A stretch of 64,000 bases of DNA, from assembly GCA_000499405.2 (NCBI GenBank), contig HG738137.1, positions 24,528,202 to 24,592,201 of the forward strand, given 5' to 3'. Every line of letters begins with the position of its first letter. Position 1 is the stretch's first letter. This document shows positions 1 through 13,100 of the stretch, piece by piece. Origin of the DNA: Onchocerca volvulus. Lineage: Eukaryota > Nematoda > Chromadorea > Rhabditida > Onchocercidae. Below the pieces are notes generated by a model. That model did not search any database. It was not told the origin of the DNA and was given only the letters and a program-made list of their open reading frames with translations. The position numbers were made by a program, and so were the translations under genes.

Positions 1-253
1 TAGGAAGCGACAAATATTTACAACGAAGATAAACCATTATTAATAATACTAAAAATTAAGAGAGTTTAATGGATCTATAAAGAAAACCAAATCAATTTTG
101 AGATTTATGCGTGGAAGTAACCTCTTTAGTCATTAAATTATAAATTTTACGTTTTTATTCTTCTTTCAAGAATAAAAATTGCATTCACTATTCATTCTGT
201 TCTAAAATCTTATCCAAAGAACTCTATGGGAATCATTCATTTTTCTTACTTAC

Positions 254-1012
254 CTTTTATCCGGATTGGCTAAATAATCTGCAAAACGTCGAACTGCTCT
301 TAGAGCAGGTGAAGCTGAAGACTTTTCAATTTCACTTAGCACTAAATTAGGCTTATTTTGTGCAAGATATGCTCTGTACATATATACTTCCTTTAATAGT
401 TTATCACTTTCATCTTTTACTCGTAAGTTCTGCAAATATAATTAATCTTTACAATTAAAAGAAAGAAAAGAAAAAGAAGCCGTTTTGATCAATCGAGCAC
501 TAAATAAAGACAAATATCATTTTAAAGGAGTTTTTGTTATAAATATGCTAAAATTTGTGTGACATTTCTGATGTGCATATAGAACAGACATATATACTAT
601 TCGTATTAATAAAAATTTCACCAAATATATTAATTTTACTTGAAAAATTTTCCTCCGACTGCTTCATCGCAATGAGAATTATAAAGTTTAGTAGTTTTTA
701 AATCTTTTTTTTAAATCGAATATTCCAGAGATTCCAATTTGAAGTCAGATCAAATCAAATTGGTACCAACGACAATCCCAACCAGAACTTGCAAAAACTT
801 CGGTCATAAATGATCATGTATGTTGCTGTTGCGAAACGCACGTTTCGTATATATTAACACGAAAACATCATTAGCAAGCATAAGAAACAATCTATACATA
901 ATTCAGAAACAGAAAAGCTTACCTGTGCTTCATTAATACAATTTTGGTATGCTCCAAGAAAGAAATTATTGCGTACTTCAAACAAGTGATCCACGTCATT
1001 TGTTTTGGCCAT
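254..1012 (-). CDS. cope-1: Coatomer subunit epsilon (COPE), 5' two coding exons, partial
   Basis: Epsilon subunit of the COPI coat, which drives Golgi-to-ER and intra-Golgi vesicle traffic. Exon 1 is 923-1012 (30 codons, starts MAKTNDVDHLFEVRN, contains GAYQNCINEAQ). Exon 2 is 254-429 and carries VYMYRAYLAQ, then SASPALRAVRRFADYLA. These match the conserved N-terminus of COPE (human [24 protein letters not shown] and FLYRAYLAQ...AVRMFADYLA as I recall them). Donor CAG|GTAAGC at 923 and acceptor TTTGCAG at 430 join in phase 0. Exon 2 ends in phase 2 before GTAAGT, so the gene continues off the left edge and about 89 residues of the roughly 300 are visible. I chose the ATG at 1012 because it begins the conserved block and lies 7 nt after a TTTGTAG acceptor. 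The following genes to the right are on the same strand, but 1.6 kb separates it from bL35m. Symbol follows C. elegans usage. Confidence 0.93.
430..922 (-). other. COPE intron 1
   Basis: The 493-bp intron is AT-rich. The only structure I see is a perfect 7-bp inverted repeat CGAAACG/CGTTTCG with a 2-nt spacer at 832-847. No exon-like frame was found. Confidence 0.7.
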
Positions 1013-1019
1013 TCTTAAA

Positions 1020-1025
1020 CTACAA
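1020..1025 (-). promoter_or_regulatory. Candidate spliced-leader trans-splice acceptor of COPE
   Basis: On the minus strand TTTGTAG ends at 1020, seven bases before the COPE start codon. A near-consensus acceptor with no coding exon upstream is the usual signature of SL trans-splicing in nematodes. Inference from position and motif only. Confidence 0.5.
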
Positions 1026-2537
1026 ACATTGAGTAATTTAAATTTTGCAATTTGCTTGATCTCCCTTTTTTCCAACATTTCAAACTAAAAATACTGAAAA
1101 AAAAAAAAAAAAATCACCCACCACCACCTAGAAACCTAAGATCCCTGACACTTGATTACACGGAAAATCCACGCCAGCCAAAATATTCAAAAATCAAAGT
1201 GGCAAACTGATAATTACTCGTAGCATATGATCATGCACGATTATGCAAATCTAAAAACCGCGACTGTGGCACTTATTTCATCGGAAATTCCGATATTAGA
1301 TATTCGGGTCCAAATTTGCTATCCTATTTTTGAATTTAACTTCAGGAGAAACATTTGCCGTTACTTTTGTCATTTAAATGAAAAATACACTTCTAAAATA
1401 AAAAAAAGGAAAAAATGAGGCAAATAGAACAAGTTTGGAAAATATTCACATTGCATTGTTCGGATTCGCTGGTTAACTATTTAAATTTATAAAAATAAAA
1501 TTTTAAATTTATAACTATTTCAAATTTGCATATATTAACTATTTTAAATAACTATTTTAAATTTGCATATATTTTAAGTTTTGATAAAACATAGTTATCA
1601 TTTTTGTCAAGTCATTCAATCAATTCCTATATCCGCACTTTACAATTCTGTTGTTTTGAAATTTAAAATATCGCAAAAAAATTTTTTTTAGACCATAAAT
1701 TTTCCATTTTTTTGAAAATTTGAACCATTAAACTTATTTTAAAAAGAAATAGTGAGCGCTTTCTTTGCCATACAATTTAATTTAAATCAAATTTCACATA
1801 CTTTCATCCCTAATTTTATATTCAAATTTTGTATTATTTTATTCTTATATAAAATTTTTAGTTTACATAAAAAAAGAAATTTCTCTTTGTTTTTTAGACT
1901 TTTATTTTATTTTTTTGTTTTATATAATTTGCATTTTTTTTTTTTAATTTCTATGATTTGTATATAAATAAAATTTTACAAGAGATTGCAAGGAATATTT
2001 CATATTTTATTTCTATTTATTAATTTACAGTATATGCAATTAGTCTTTTCGTAGTAAGATATATCTAATTGGTCTTTTTCATTCCTTCAACATGTATTCC
2101 TTCAATAAATCATCACATTTCGATCTATCACATTAATATTATTACTAAGCAATATATTTGAAATATTTAGATGATTAGCGTCAGTTAGCATGTATATTTT
2201 AGAAATGCTTTATATTATAATGTTTTGAAAACTGGGAAAAATGTATGTAAAAAATGCTATATTTGAATGCTATATTTAAAAAATGTTATATTTGAATTAA
2301 GCAATCTTAATGATTAAAGCATTTTCTAAATTCGAAGTGGATAATTCCTAATTTCTCCACATCAACAACAAACGAATTGTCCACATAAACATTATTTCTT
2401 TTACTTTTCTGTTGTACATTCAGGAAAATGATCAAGCAAACATTACGTCGATAGAAAATTTTTAGCATATGTATGATTATGATCATAATTAACTTTTGAT
2501 GATGATAATATTAACTTAACTGTTTACAGCCGCATAT
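1026..2537. other. AT-rich spacer between bL35m and COPE
   Basis: About 1.5 kb with poly-A and poly-T runs and loosely repeated TTTAAATTTGCATAT-like words near 1490-1570. The short open frames here are low complexity and lack splice context. Nothing else was recognised. Confidence 0.6.
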
Positions 2538-2543
2538 TTTATT
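2538..2543 (-). terminator. Polyadenylation signal AATAAA of mrpl-35
   Basis: AATAAA on the minus strand about 110 nt after the mrpl-35 stop codon. It is the first canonical signal downstream. Confidence 0.5.
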
Positions 2544-2651
2544 AAACAATACGATAAAAATAATATAATAATAGCAATAAAAGGCCATACACAACAATCT
2601 CTATTCTCCAAAACAACATCTGATATGTGACTCTTACTGTTTGAAATTAAT

Positions 2652-4452
2652 CTAACGATCGTGAAAGTAACGATCCGCAACACTGTCTTCCAGCAAAATT
2701 TTTGGACGTTCTCTTGCAAATTTACCATTTAAACCGATTCTTGGTGATTTAATTCCATGTCGTACATTGTACGGCTGTAACAAAATGATTCAAATTATAT
2801 TTTGTTCTAAATTAAATGTGATATATCGTAAAATCAATAATTAGAAAAATTATAACCTCATAAGGATCATTGATGTAATATTTCGGTCGCAACCAAAACG
2901 GTGTCACCATACGATCCAGCATCCAGCACTCCTCTTTTGTACATGTTTCATAATAGTAACTTGTCTAAAATTATTATAAACTTCTGTCCGATTTTAAATC
3001 TGGAAAAGACTGAATGCGACATTAGGACTTCCACTGTTATGTTGGTATTTCATTCAGAACTAATTCTATAATTATTTTTCCTATTCCACAATTATTCTTT
3101 CCTAATTGATGGAAAAATATTCAAATTTCTTTAGAGTATTGAAAATTCCATTCAAATTCATTCGAATCTGAAGTTATCGTTATAATCGTTCAAATAGTCA
3201 TATTGCTCCACTATTGCCGGCAAAGGATCATATATCAAACAAAGTCATCTTTTATGACCTGAGTGTCGGAAAAATCCGAGAAAATGCAATTATAGTAAAC
3301 AGGGAGTGTTAAAGATCAAGAAGCGGAAAGATAATTTTCAAAGGGATCAACAATTAACAATGAACATGTTTGCTGCCAAAAAGATCAACATATTTACTGC
3401 CAAAACGCTCAAATAACAGATAAACAAAGTGAGGTAGATCAATCATAAGGCGACACATTGGAGATCAAGAAAGGAATAGAAGCCCCGCCAGAATTTAAAA
3501 GGCTAGGATTTTGGAGCAGAATCCAAGTTCTGAGTTCAGTTTCTACACTGGCACAGTGATATTTTTACAACGATCGACGCAGCAATAGCAGCAAATCGCT
3601 ATCAGGAAATTCTTTTCATCTCTACGATTAACAAAGGAAAGAGTAATCCAGTGATCACTTTGTTTGGATATTCTCAAATTATTGCTTGTACTGTACAAGA
3701 ATTTTTTATTAAAGGACTTGTCTCTGTCATATCAACAATTAAACAAAAAATCTTCTCGATATTGAAGTCTTTCATCGCTAAACTTTGGCTTGCCAACAAA
3801 AGAAATAAAGATTTAAAAAAAAAAAAAAAAACTAACTTTTAGAAAAGTTTCGTCTTTTCTGTAGCGTTTAACATTTCTTCCCATTTGTGCACGTATCCAC
3901 ATACCGTTATTAAGCCGTTTGAAACGATCTAGTACATCTTGACACGGTCTTTTGCGTCCTTCTTTTGGGTCAAACCTAGAATTACCATGAAGTCAAGTAA
4001 ACCAAGGAAAAATCACAACAATAAAGTTAAAAAAGGTCTTAAAAATTTGTTAACCATAGAATAAAATGGTATTATTAGTGAAAAATATTAAAAATTTAAA
4101 TATTTAGGTGTAAAGATTTCTAAATAACACAATTCTAATACTTCCTGTAAGACTTATAGAGAAATAATTCATCAAAAATAGCTCATGATAGTTTTTTTTT
4201 TTTTTTCTCCTCTTAAAAACATAGTAACTGTGAAGGATGTGCGTAGCATAAATTTGCATAAAATAACATAAAATCTTCTGCAATGAAACAAAAAAAAAAC
4301 TGATATGATATTAACATGATAATAACTGATATGATGCAATGATTTTACCTGATATGATATTCCCAATGCGGTATTCTGGCAATAGTACGTTTCGAAATTT
4401 CAAAACCATTTCCAACTATCAATGATATTACCTTACTTCGATTTAACAACAT
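2652..4452 (-). CDS. mrpl-35: Mitochondrial large-subunit ribosomal protein bL35m
   Basis: Component of the mitochondrial 39S ribosomal subunit. Exons on the minus strand: 4349-4452, 3837-3975, 2857-2964 and 2652-2774; all junctions are GT-AG and the 474 nt close in frame (157 aa). The first exon ([16 protein letters not shown]) is basic and hydrophobic, as expected for a mitochondrial import sequence. Exon 2 has [20 protein letters not shown] followed by [17 protein letters not shown]. Exon 3 has [20 protein letters not shown] and then NDPYE. These match the bL35m signatures [20 protein letters not shown] and [20 protein letters not shown] of the human protein. Intron 2 (2965-3836) contains an LTR-like insertion. 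Other ribosomal L35 forms are less likely because of the C-terminal extension typical of the animal mitochondrial protein. Confidence 0.93.
3264..3720 (+). mobile_element. LTR-like insertion inside mrpl-35 intron 2 (possible solo LTR, 3' end not found)
   Basis: Starts TGTCGGAAAAATCCGAGAAA, almost the same head as the LTR retroelement at 28644 (TGTCGGAAAACCGAAGAAAA). It has a TATA-like AATTTAAAAGGC near 3494, then an initiator-like stretch, and is much less AT-rich than its surroundings. I could not find a matching 3' end in CA or a target duplication of the flank CTGAG, so the right boundary is a guess. Confidence 0.35.
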
Positions 4453-6356
4453 TGTTATAGTAAAACGAAATCTCGCGAAATCACTTCGATTACTTTTAAC
4501 CGCTCGTCATAATAGCTGAAAGGATTCAACATTGCTTTTTTTTTTCCAATAAATTTATGCATTTTCCGTAATCATCAAAACAATGAATGATTGGAAACAA
4601 ACTTTGCATCAATTATTACAAGTTTAAATCGTATAAATTGATTCTTGCATTTTAAAATCCAATTTCAAATCATTTGCAAATTACTACTACTTGTATAATG
4701 AAGACAACTCATCACTTGAATCATTTCATCTGTCTTTTTCATACTTTTTTGGAATATCATTTTATAAAAAATATCCATTTACTCAAATAATCATTTCTGA
4801 TATTATTTTAGCAAATAATATTGTTGACTTATGCGGACGTGTTAAACGTGGAAGCTCCAAATCAATAATGTGATCATTTTATCAGTAAAAAACAAAAAAT
4901 TAGCAATTACTTCAATTATCAAAATAACATCATTTATAAAATGAACATAAATGTACACAAAGAATACGAGCATACTTACAAAATATTTTGGGCAATATCT
5001 GAACAAGTATGATGTATTTGATTTGAAATGGTCCAAATAGTCTAGGAAAAAAAAAATATTAAGTTTCGATTATTTCAAAAGCTAGCGGGAAATTTTTAAA
5101 TTGCTATCCATGTTTGATTTCATTTACTCAATTAATATTCTCCAATTATTCTTTGGATTAAAATGTTTCACTAATAAACAAACACAAATGATAGCTATCA
5201 AAATGTTGAATAAAAGAAATTGAATTGTACTCTGAGCTAGAATTGAACAAAAACAAAACAAAAAATAATGAATGTATAAATATGTCATCCATAATTATAA
5301 GTTTATAAGTAAATATTTGTTATTATAAGTACATATTTTTGTATTTATCCATAAATACGTAAAAAAATATATCAGAAGTTGTCGGAACTGTCGACTAAAT
5401 TTATTCGAAAATTTTATTTTCAATATCAATCATGCTGGAAGGAGAAAATATCCTCGAAAATATAGAACTTATTGAGCTTAAAATCTACTGAATGCAATCT
5501 GTTCTCTTAAACACATCATTTCTTGCCTCTTTTCAAAAACGTATAATACTTTTTTAACAATTAAAAAATTCTTCAAAATGTTTAAAAATTTGTAGAAATC
5601 ATGAAAGTACTTCAATAAACTAATCACAGCAAACAAATCAATATTACGCTTTCAAATATGAAAGACCTTGAGAAAAATAATAGAAAATATGAAATGCATT
5701 GGAATATAAATTTACGATCTGATGACTGAGTGATGGATGAGTAATCTGCAATTCTGAAAATCAAATTCTTTTCTTTTAGGATGTCTGAATTTTTTCAAAA
5801 AAAAAAAAAAATTTTTTTCTCTGAATTCGAACTTGTTTGATCACATCCATCCTTCATAAATTAGACAATATAAACCTGGGAACATTATTGTCTAAGTATT
5901 TCCACGAACGAAATCACTTGATATAATAAATTATATAATAATATGAAAATAATCGATATATTTGATAAAATAATCAATATAATAAGGATTGCATGCATAA
6001 GCAAATCGTACAAAACGGAGTAAAATAAATCTAAGTAGATGGGATACTCAACAATTTTAACTACCCGTATGACATACAAAATTGTAAAAACGTCTGAGTA
6101 GTAGTTATTCAGACACGGCAAGATGTGAAGAAGACTTAAGAACATTGTAATATCAATTTGTTTCAATCTTTTGCTTAATTAAAAATAAGTTTGAATCAAT
6201 GCTTTCAGCAAAACCATAATATAAGAGATAATATCTAAAGATATATGAACATGGTAATTATTATTCATAGCACAGAAGATGCTAGTTATTCTCAATGTTA
6301 GAAAAGAAAAAAATAGAGATATATATGAAGTGGAAGTATAGAAATGTAAGAAATGA
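4453..6356. other. Spacer between the RAB-11 exchange factor gene and mrpl-35
   Basis: About 1.9 kb of AT-rich DNA between two minus-strand genes. It should include the 3' UTR of the upstream gene and the 5' region of mrpl-35. Open frames at 4691-5036 and 5885-6166 are low complexity and show no splice signals or recognisable domain. No other feature seen. Confidence 0.6.
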
Positions 6357-9300
6357 CTAGTAACTCGATGAACTATGACCACTGTCTCGTTCGCCATCAT
6401 CATTACTGATTCCACGAATAACATTCAAATTATTATGCAATATAGTTTCGGTACGCTGAGCACATTCATCAATTTCCTAAATAAATAACTTCATTTAATG
6501 AACAACATTTACTGCATAATTGATAACTGACAAATATTATTTCTTTCTTTGCAAGTATATCGATGCTATGTAAGACAAATTACTGCACTGTTGAAATGTC
6601 AAATACCACTCAGTAACCATGAATTGAAAATCACCGTTTTCTTTTTTTTTTTTTTAACAAGCAGTAATCAGTAGCATTGAAAAGTACATTATGTGAAAAC
6701 AAAGAATTTTTTAACACTAACAGTCTATAAATATTTCCTTACTTTATTGCTGTCATGAAGCAAACAAAGTTTATTCAATGTTAAATTGATATATCATACA
6801 ATTTACTTCAATCATTTCCGAATGGCTTCGAAGCATTCCTGATAAATCATCAGTATTCATCGTTACTCCCGTATGACTGCTTTCCAATGAGCTATCGCTA
6901 TCACTGCCATCAGGTAAGGAAATTGTTACTGCTGCAGCTGCACCCTCGGGCAATTCAGTGCGATACCGAAAATCAGTTAAATCTGCTGACAACCTAAATA
7001 TTTATCATTAATCAAATGAAACTAGTATTCTACATCAATATTTGCAATGACAGGAAGAAAGAGAGAAAAAAAAAGAGAGAGAAAGAAAGCAGGACTTATA
7101 ATAATCTACATTTAAACAACAGATAAAAAATAATTATTATTGTTCTAATGCACTGAATATTCATGTGTTGCTTACCTAATATTTTTATTACGTGGTTTCG
7201 ATTTATTCTGATTAAGGATCAATTGCTGCGCAAGCAATATAACACCAGAACTAAGAGTTCCATCCTTAAGTGCCCCTGAATCTGTTCCTTCAGGTGAATC
7301 ATCGAACAGAGCAGGATCAATTGCTTTATCGCAATCCAAAGTAAGCTGAAAAGCAACAAAAAGTGAATAGGAAGACACTGAAACATTATCAGGCTTTATT
7401 TTATTTTATAACAATATCATTATGGGATCACACAAGTAAATTATTTATACAAGCAGTATATCAAAAATAAGTAGAAACAATTTTCCCTTTTAAAAAAATA
7501 ATTCAAACTTTTAAGTTTTTTACTGGAGAAATTATTCCATGAAAAACGTACCTGATCAAAAGCTACCTTAATCCCTTCGAGAGCAATAGTATTTGCTATA
7601 TCCGCTTTACGCCTTCTTTCCTTTTCCTCTTCAATTCGATTCTCTTTACTAAATGATAATTCACAAGATGGTAAATCTGGCGATTCACAGCCAACGCCAG
7701 GTTCACGTCTGACACTTGACAACTATAAAACATAAAGAAATTTCAGTAAGAACAAAACATATTTCTTCTTCAATTACTATCATCTACTGCCACTCGTCAT
7801 TAAATATTTTGAGAATAATAATGTAATTCAATAAAAAGTCTTATAAATGAATAGTACTTGATTATTATCGTTACTTTTACTCAAGTATCTGAACTATTAG
7901 TCATCATTTTTCCCTAACACGAAGGATTTTATCATAATACTGTATTACTAGAATACTTCAGACAATACAGCATTGCTAAAATTTTGCATTACTACTCATT
8001 TTAATAATTACATCAACTTAAATTATTACATTATTTTCGTATCATTCGAGTACTTAATAAATTACTTAGATAAGAATAAAATTAATTTCAGTATTTATTC
8101 TTTACATAAAATTTTAGAAAGAAAGTCATACACTTCGCTCCTCATGTATAGCATCTGATATTTGTTCCAAATTTCTCAATGAAGATGTATAATCATACTT
8201 TTTCTGACGCACCTTTAAAATCATTAATATTACTGAAAAAACTAAAACTTTATTGTATTGTAGTTTTTTTATTGTAGTTCCAAAAATATTTTGCAAGTAA
8301 GAACCCGAAAAGAAAAAAAATCACCTCAGATTCAAGCTTCAGAATGAGACTTTTCTGATAGTCCAAAATTCTTGTAAATTCGATGCGTTGCTCGAAATAA
8401 TGCCGACTTTTCTTAATAGCACGAGTGTTTCCGTCTTGTAACTGTGCAATTTCTTTTGCTAACTGTGTCATCCGTTCCGATACTGAACGATGCATCTCTT
8501 CAGCAGCTATACGTTCCTGTTCCGCTTCATTTACACGTTGAATATGATGATTTAGCACCTATAAAATAACAAATTTACTGAAAAAAAAATAGATGAGTTT
8601 CTTTGGTATTTGATTCCATTCCTCAAATAATGATTATGATTGCACGCATATTTTAAAATCAAATAAATGCCTAGTATTTTATACACTTCTTAAAAATCTG
8701 AAGGAAAATTTCCGAAAGAGTTATTTTGCATTATTCCGCTAGTTGTAACATTGAACAAATATTATAATGTGACATAACAATATTAGCGCTGATGGTGACA
8801 CTTTGTCACAAAGATGCATTTATGATCGCTTCGGTGGATAATATAAATAAATTACAATTCATATAATAGTAGTAGCAGAATAAAAAAAAAAAAAAAAGAA
8901 TGAATGCAGCTGAATTATTTCCAACCTCTAAGCATTCTGGTTCGATAGTTCGTTGTCGATTTAAACTATCCTGTGTTAATTTCACTTGTTGTTTTGCTAC
9001 TGTATGCAACGAATTGGCACGCTCAAAACGTATCGCAGCATTTTGCGCTTCTTCACGCAATTGTCTTTCCTTTAGAAAAAAAAAAAAATTCTATAAAAAT
9101 GGCTTCACTTTTTCTAGAAAATATGAAAAGAAAAGCTTGAAAATGATTCTATAACTAATAAAAAACTGTTTGATTTTAATTACCGACTGATTCATTCAGA
9201 TTTCCTCATTTCTTGGATGATAGCTACTACCATTCATTTTTTTCTTCTTTATTATCAGTTACATATCATATTCAAAAGAAAATTTAAGATTTATCACATC

Positions 9301-11022
9301 ATCTGAAATATGTCTAGCACCATTAAACTACACAGTATATAATAACTAAACGATTGCTGACATTATTACTGAACTGGTATTAATTACTTAATTCAATGTC
9401 CGACCCATTATAATTTTGATCACATATTATCAAACCGAACCATATCAAACGAAATGAAATCCCTTTTTTTTTTCAGACCACTAAATTCAATAACTTCTCA
9501 CCAATTAACAACTGATTTTCATAAAGTCAAATTTTTTCATTATCAAATTTACTGACTGATTAATAAACTTATTCTGATGCAGCTGTTTCAACATTCAAAT
9601 TACATTTTTGTCATTTAAATGTTCGGACAGTCGAGTTTATTGTTTTATCAGCTGATAAATTAGATTAAAAAGCATATGTCCACATTTTTGTATTGAAAAA
9701 TGGACATTAAACTGTCATAATTTCATTGTTTACTGTTTTACTTAATATATGATAAACATAATAATCATTTTTCTAACAGTAATTCTCACCAAAATGTGCA
9801 TTTAGAGAGAGAAAAAAGAAATCTCTTCGTATAGTAGCATAAATATAAAATGTTTCTTAATTTTTAAAACTATATCATCTCTTTTTTAACATAATAAATA
9901 TCTTAATAATACAGCGAAAAATGATAAAAAATATTCTCAAATTACCTTAAGCTTTGCTTCGTAATAAGGTCGACCTTTCGCAATTGCTGAACCATATTTG
10001 CGGCTTAATTCATTCAATTTCTGAGACCACGAGGCTTGAATTTTCCTGGAAGTGAAAGTAATAATATCTAATATCAAAAATATTTGCCATATTGATATAC
10101 AATTTGACTGAATCAATATGATCAATTATATAAAAAGATCAATTAAATTAATTTAAAAAAACTGGAAAAATTGAACGAAACTAACTAAATTAAATCAACT
10201 AATTGATTAAAAAATCAAATACGAATCAAACCAGTTAAATGAATATTGTGCCAAATTTAATTTCCATTTTCTACATTCTCTTCGATTAATCCCCAAAAAT
10301 TTACACCAAATATCTCTGGGACATTATGATGTGACACAATGCAATAATTTGAGGACCCGAAAAGAAAAAAAAAGATATAAATATCTGAATTTGAACATAC
10401 CTGAAAGTAGCTCTTGCTTCATCAAGCTGTAACTCCAATTTATTGATCACATCTGTTGCAATATTCAACTTTTCCAATTCTTCATGAACACGATTTAAAT
10501 GTTTCGCATCAAGCCGAAAATCTTCATTCAATATATAATCGACCTCATCGTTATTAATTATTTCTAAAAAAAAAAAAAAAATAAGCAAAACATTTAGTAG
10601 AAAATATAGTATTAAATGATTTGTAATGTTATATTTATAATACATATTATATTCACAATTTATTGATACAATATTTAATTACTCAAATTATATCCAGTAT
10701 TCGTAATAAAATTATTTCCTTGAGTATTATATTAATAATTCGCAATCTCTCATATTAATTGAATAATTATTATTCATATTACAAGAAGAATAAGGTAAAT
10801 AAATAAAATTAAAAGACAGTAAAAAAAATAAAAATAAAAATCAAAAGAATTTCAATTGGAAATTAATAATAAAATTTAAAAGATAGTGAAAGAAAAAAAT
10901 AAGAAATCAAAAAATAAACTTCAACTGAAATTAAATATTAATCATTTACTTGTTATAGGTGATTCGTTTGATGTCGATGGCTCATTTGTTTCATTGTGTA
11001 AAATCACATCAGTTGTATTCAT
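6357..11022 (-). CDS. rei-1: SH3BP5/Sab family RAB-11 guanine nucleotide exchange factor (REI-1/REI-2 type)
   Basis: Members of this coiled-coil family (SH3BP5 in vertebrates, REI-1/REI-2 in C. elegans) activate RAB-11 on Golgi and recycling membranes. Exons: 10950-11022, 10401-10563, 9946-10045, 8926-9069, 8325-8558, 8132-8212, 7552-7722, 7176-7345, 6807-6993, 6357-6476; 1443 nt, 480 aa, every phase fits. Residues about 35-262 form the long helical domain: HEELEKLNIATDVINKLE, then GSAIAKGRPYYEAKLK, VLNHHIQRVNEAEQERIAAE, IKKSRHYFEQR, and LRNLEQISDAIHEERS. These align in order with human SH3BP5 (LEKLNQSTDDINRCE, SKPYWEARR, MLNHATQRVMEAEQ, INKSKPYFELK, LKNLEMISDEIHERR). The C-terminal half is acidic and serine-rich, as in the family. 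Length is close to human SH3BP5 (455). Which of the two worm paralogues it matches is not decided. Confidence 0.92.
7046..7090. repeat. Purine-only microsatellite in intron 8 of the SH3BP5-like gene
   Basis: GGAAGAAAGAGAGAAAAAAA followed by AGAGAGAGAAAGAAAG: a GA/GAAA-rich tract on the plus strand. Confidence 0.7.
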
Positions 11023-12840
11023 TCGGCTTGTCGTTTTTCAAATTTTTGAAATTTCTTTTTTTTTTTTCAGATAAGAATAATTTAGAATCGAACTGTTACA
11101 AACATAATGAACGAATTGAATTGAATGGCAATTTTGTTCTTTGTTGCTGAAAAAATAAAAATATCAACATTTATTATTTCGTTTGTCTCGAAAAAATTTC
11201 CTAAAATTCACAAAACCGACCATTAAACCTATCTTTTAAACTAATGTTTATAATAATAAAGCATATATTTTGCATATGAAATAAGCATGAATCATACATA
11301 TTTTAGATTGCTAACAAACAAAAATCAAACGCTGTTTAATAATTTCCGCTTTTAGAATTTTCTAAAAAATTTATTTTTTTTTTCAAAATTTTGATTAATA
11401 TTTGAAAAAAAATTCTAAAAGAAAAAGAAAAAAAAGGGTGCAATTTTAAAGATAACAATAAAGAAGTAGAATAAATTTAAGTAAAACTTTAATATAATAT
11501 ATTTACTATATATAAATTAAATTTCATACGATATGTTCTAACTTAAAAAAAAAAAAAAGAAAAAAGAAGGAAAAAATCAAAGTTAATTTAACAAATATGA
11601 TCAATGATGCATATACCAGACAACTATCGTAACCCCAGTAAAAAAAAAAAAATGCAGAAATTAATAAAACATATGGAATGTACATTTTTATAAGAAATGC
11701 AGACAAATAAATAAAAAAAAAAAAAAAAAAAACGAGGAAATGTGAGAAGGAAAAGTTGTTATGAAAAGGACAAAAAGGATAAAAAAAGCGGAAGGAATGC
11801 AAATTCAACAAAAGAATGAATAATAAAAATTAAAAAGTCTAACAAATGAAAGAACAAATTTGTAAGTAAACAGAGTGAAAATAATCTTTGTTGTATTAAA
11901 TGATAGCATAAGATTATCTTATCAAAATATCGAAAAAAAAAAAAAAAAGATTATGGGTACATTCCTATACAGATATGAAAATAATATAAGAAATAAAGAT
12001 AAGATAGTGATATGATAACGAGTAGTTATGAAAATATGAATATAGTTTGTAAAGTAAACATATGAATGTAAATATAAGAAATATAAAATGAGCAAGCGAA
12101 ATTGAAAAATATTTATGGGAATAATTTCATTCCGACAATGATAATTATATTTTACTCTCATTCATTTATATTATCTAATTAGGCACAAATTAATTAATGT
12201 GAAAAAGATTTGTTATTTATTTAATATGCATAAAATTTGAGAGATAAAAATGAATTTTTAAATTTTCATTTTCTAAATATTCATCCAACTAAATAAAACT
12301 AATATTCATCCAATTGAATCGTAAAGTATTATTCACATGTTAATATTTGGCAGGTCAAATATATACTTTTCGTCTTTCAAGCTAATTTATAGTTATCACT
12401 GATATCTTTTAGAATCAATGATAAAACAAATAAATGATAGATAATAATTATAACTTGTTTATTGCATTTATATACGTATGCATGTATGAATATAGCCGGA
12501 GGTGAAGTAAGAAGAGGAAAAGGAACAAGATTTATTGATATGATAATTGATTATTATCAGTAAATGAAAGGAGAAATGAAATGTTGTGAGATGAAATGAG
12601 AACAAATTCGTCAACAATAAAAATGAAAAACTTTTCGCAATCATTTTGATATTTTTATTTTTCCGACAAATGAAATTCAACAATGAATATAAATGAATAA
12701 GAGCATTAAATTATCTCCTTTTCATCCTCTCAATATCAAAAAAAAAAATGACAAACTGCAAACAATAGATTTTTACAAATTTCAAACAATAGGTTTTTTT
12801 TTTTTGATAAATATGTCAATGAAAGATTTTGTTCAATCAT
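11023..12840. other. AT-rich flank upstream of the SH3BP5-like gene
   Basis: Expected to hold the promoter of the minus-strand gene starting at 11022, but no promoter motif is distinctive. Poly-A runs at 11547, 11640, 11713 and 11934 create hydrophobic or lysine-rich open frames on both strands that I do not accept as genes. Confidence 0.5.
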
Positions 12841-13100
12841 ATGGTACAGTATACATATAATGACGATCGCTAATTAGCTTTCTGTAAGCCTGCGCAACTG
12901 TATAATACAGTATCATGATAAAGAATGATAATTAGCTTTGCAAAAGTCTGATAAACTATTTAGTATGGTATATATGTGCTGAAAATTGCTGATCAGTCAC
13001 TTCTGTAAATCTACTCTACTCTATGACCTAGTATACTGTATAATACAGTATACACATGATGAGTGCTAATCAGTTCTGTCAAGATCAGCTTTATCATATA
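12841..13100. repeat. Decayed tandem repeat, about four units of 60-70 bp
   Basis: Units begin near 12841, 12901, 12961 and 13029. The shared core is ATAATACAGTATACATAT, then a GATGA/GCTAATCAG block, then TCTGTAA...CTG. Copies are strongly diverged but stay in register. Confidence 0.6.

Noticed and set aside
3524..3534. CTGAG after the LTR-like head as its right target duplication
   Set aside because: It is preceded by AAGTT rather than a CA end, so it does not mark an LTR boundary.
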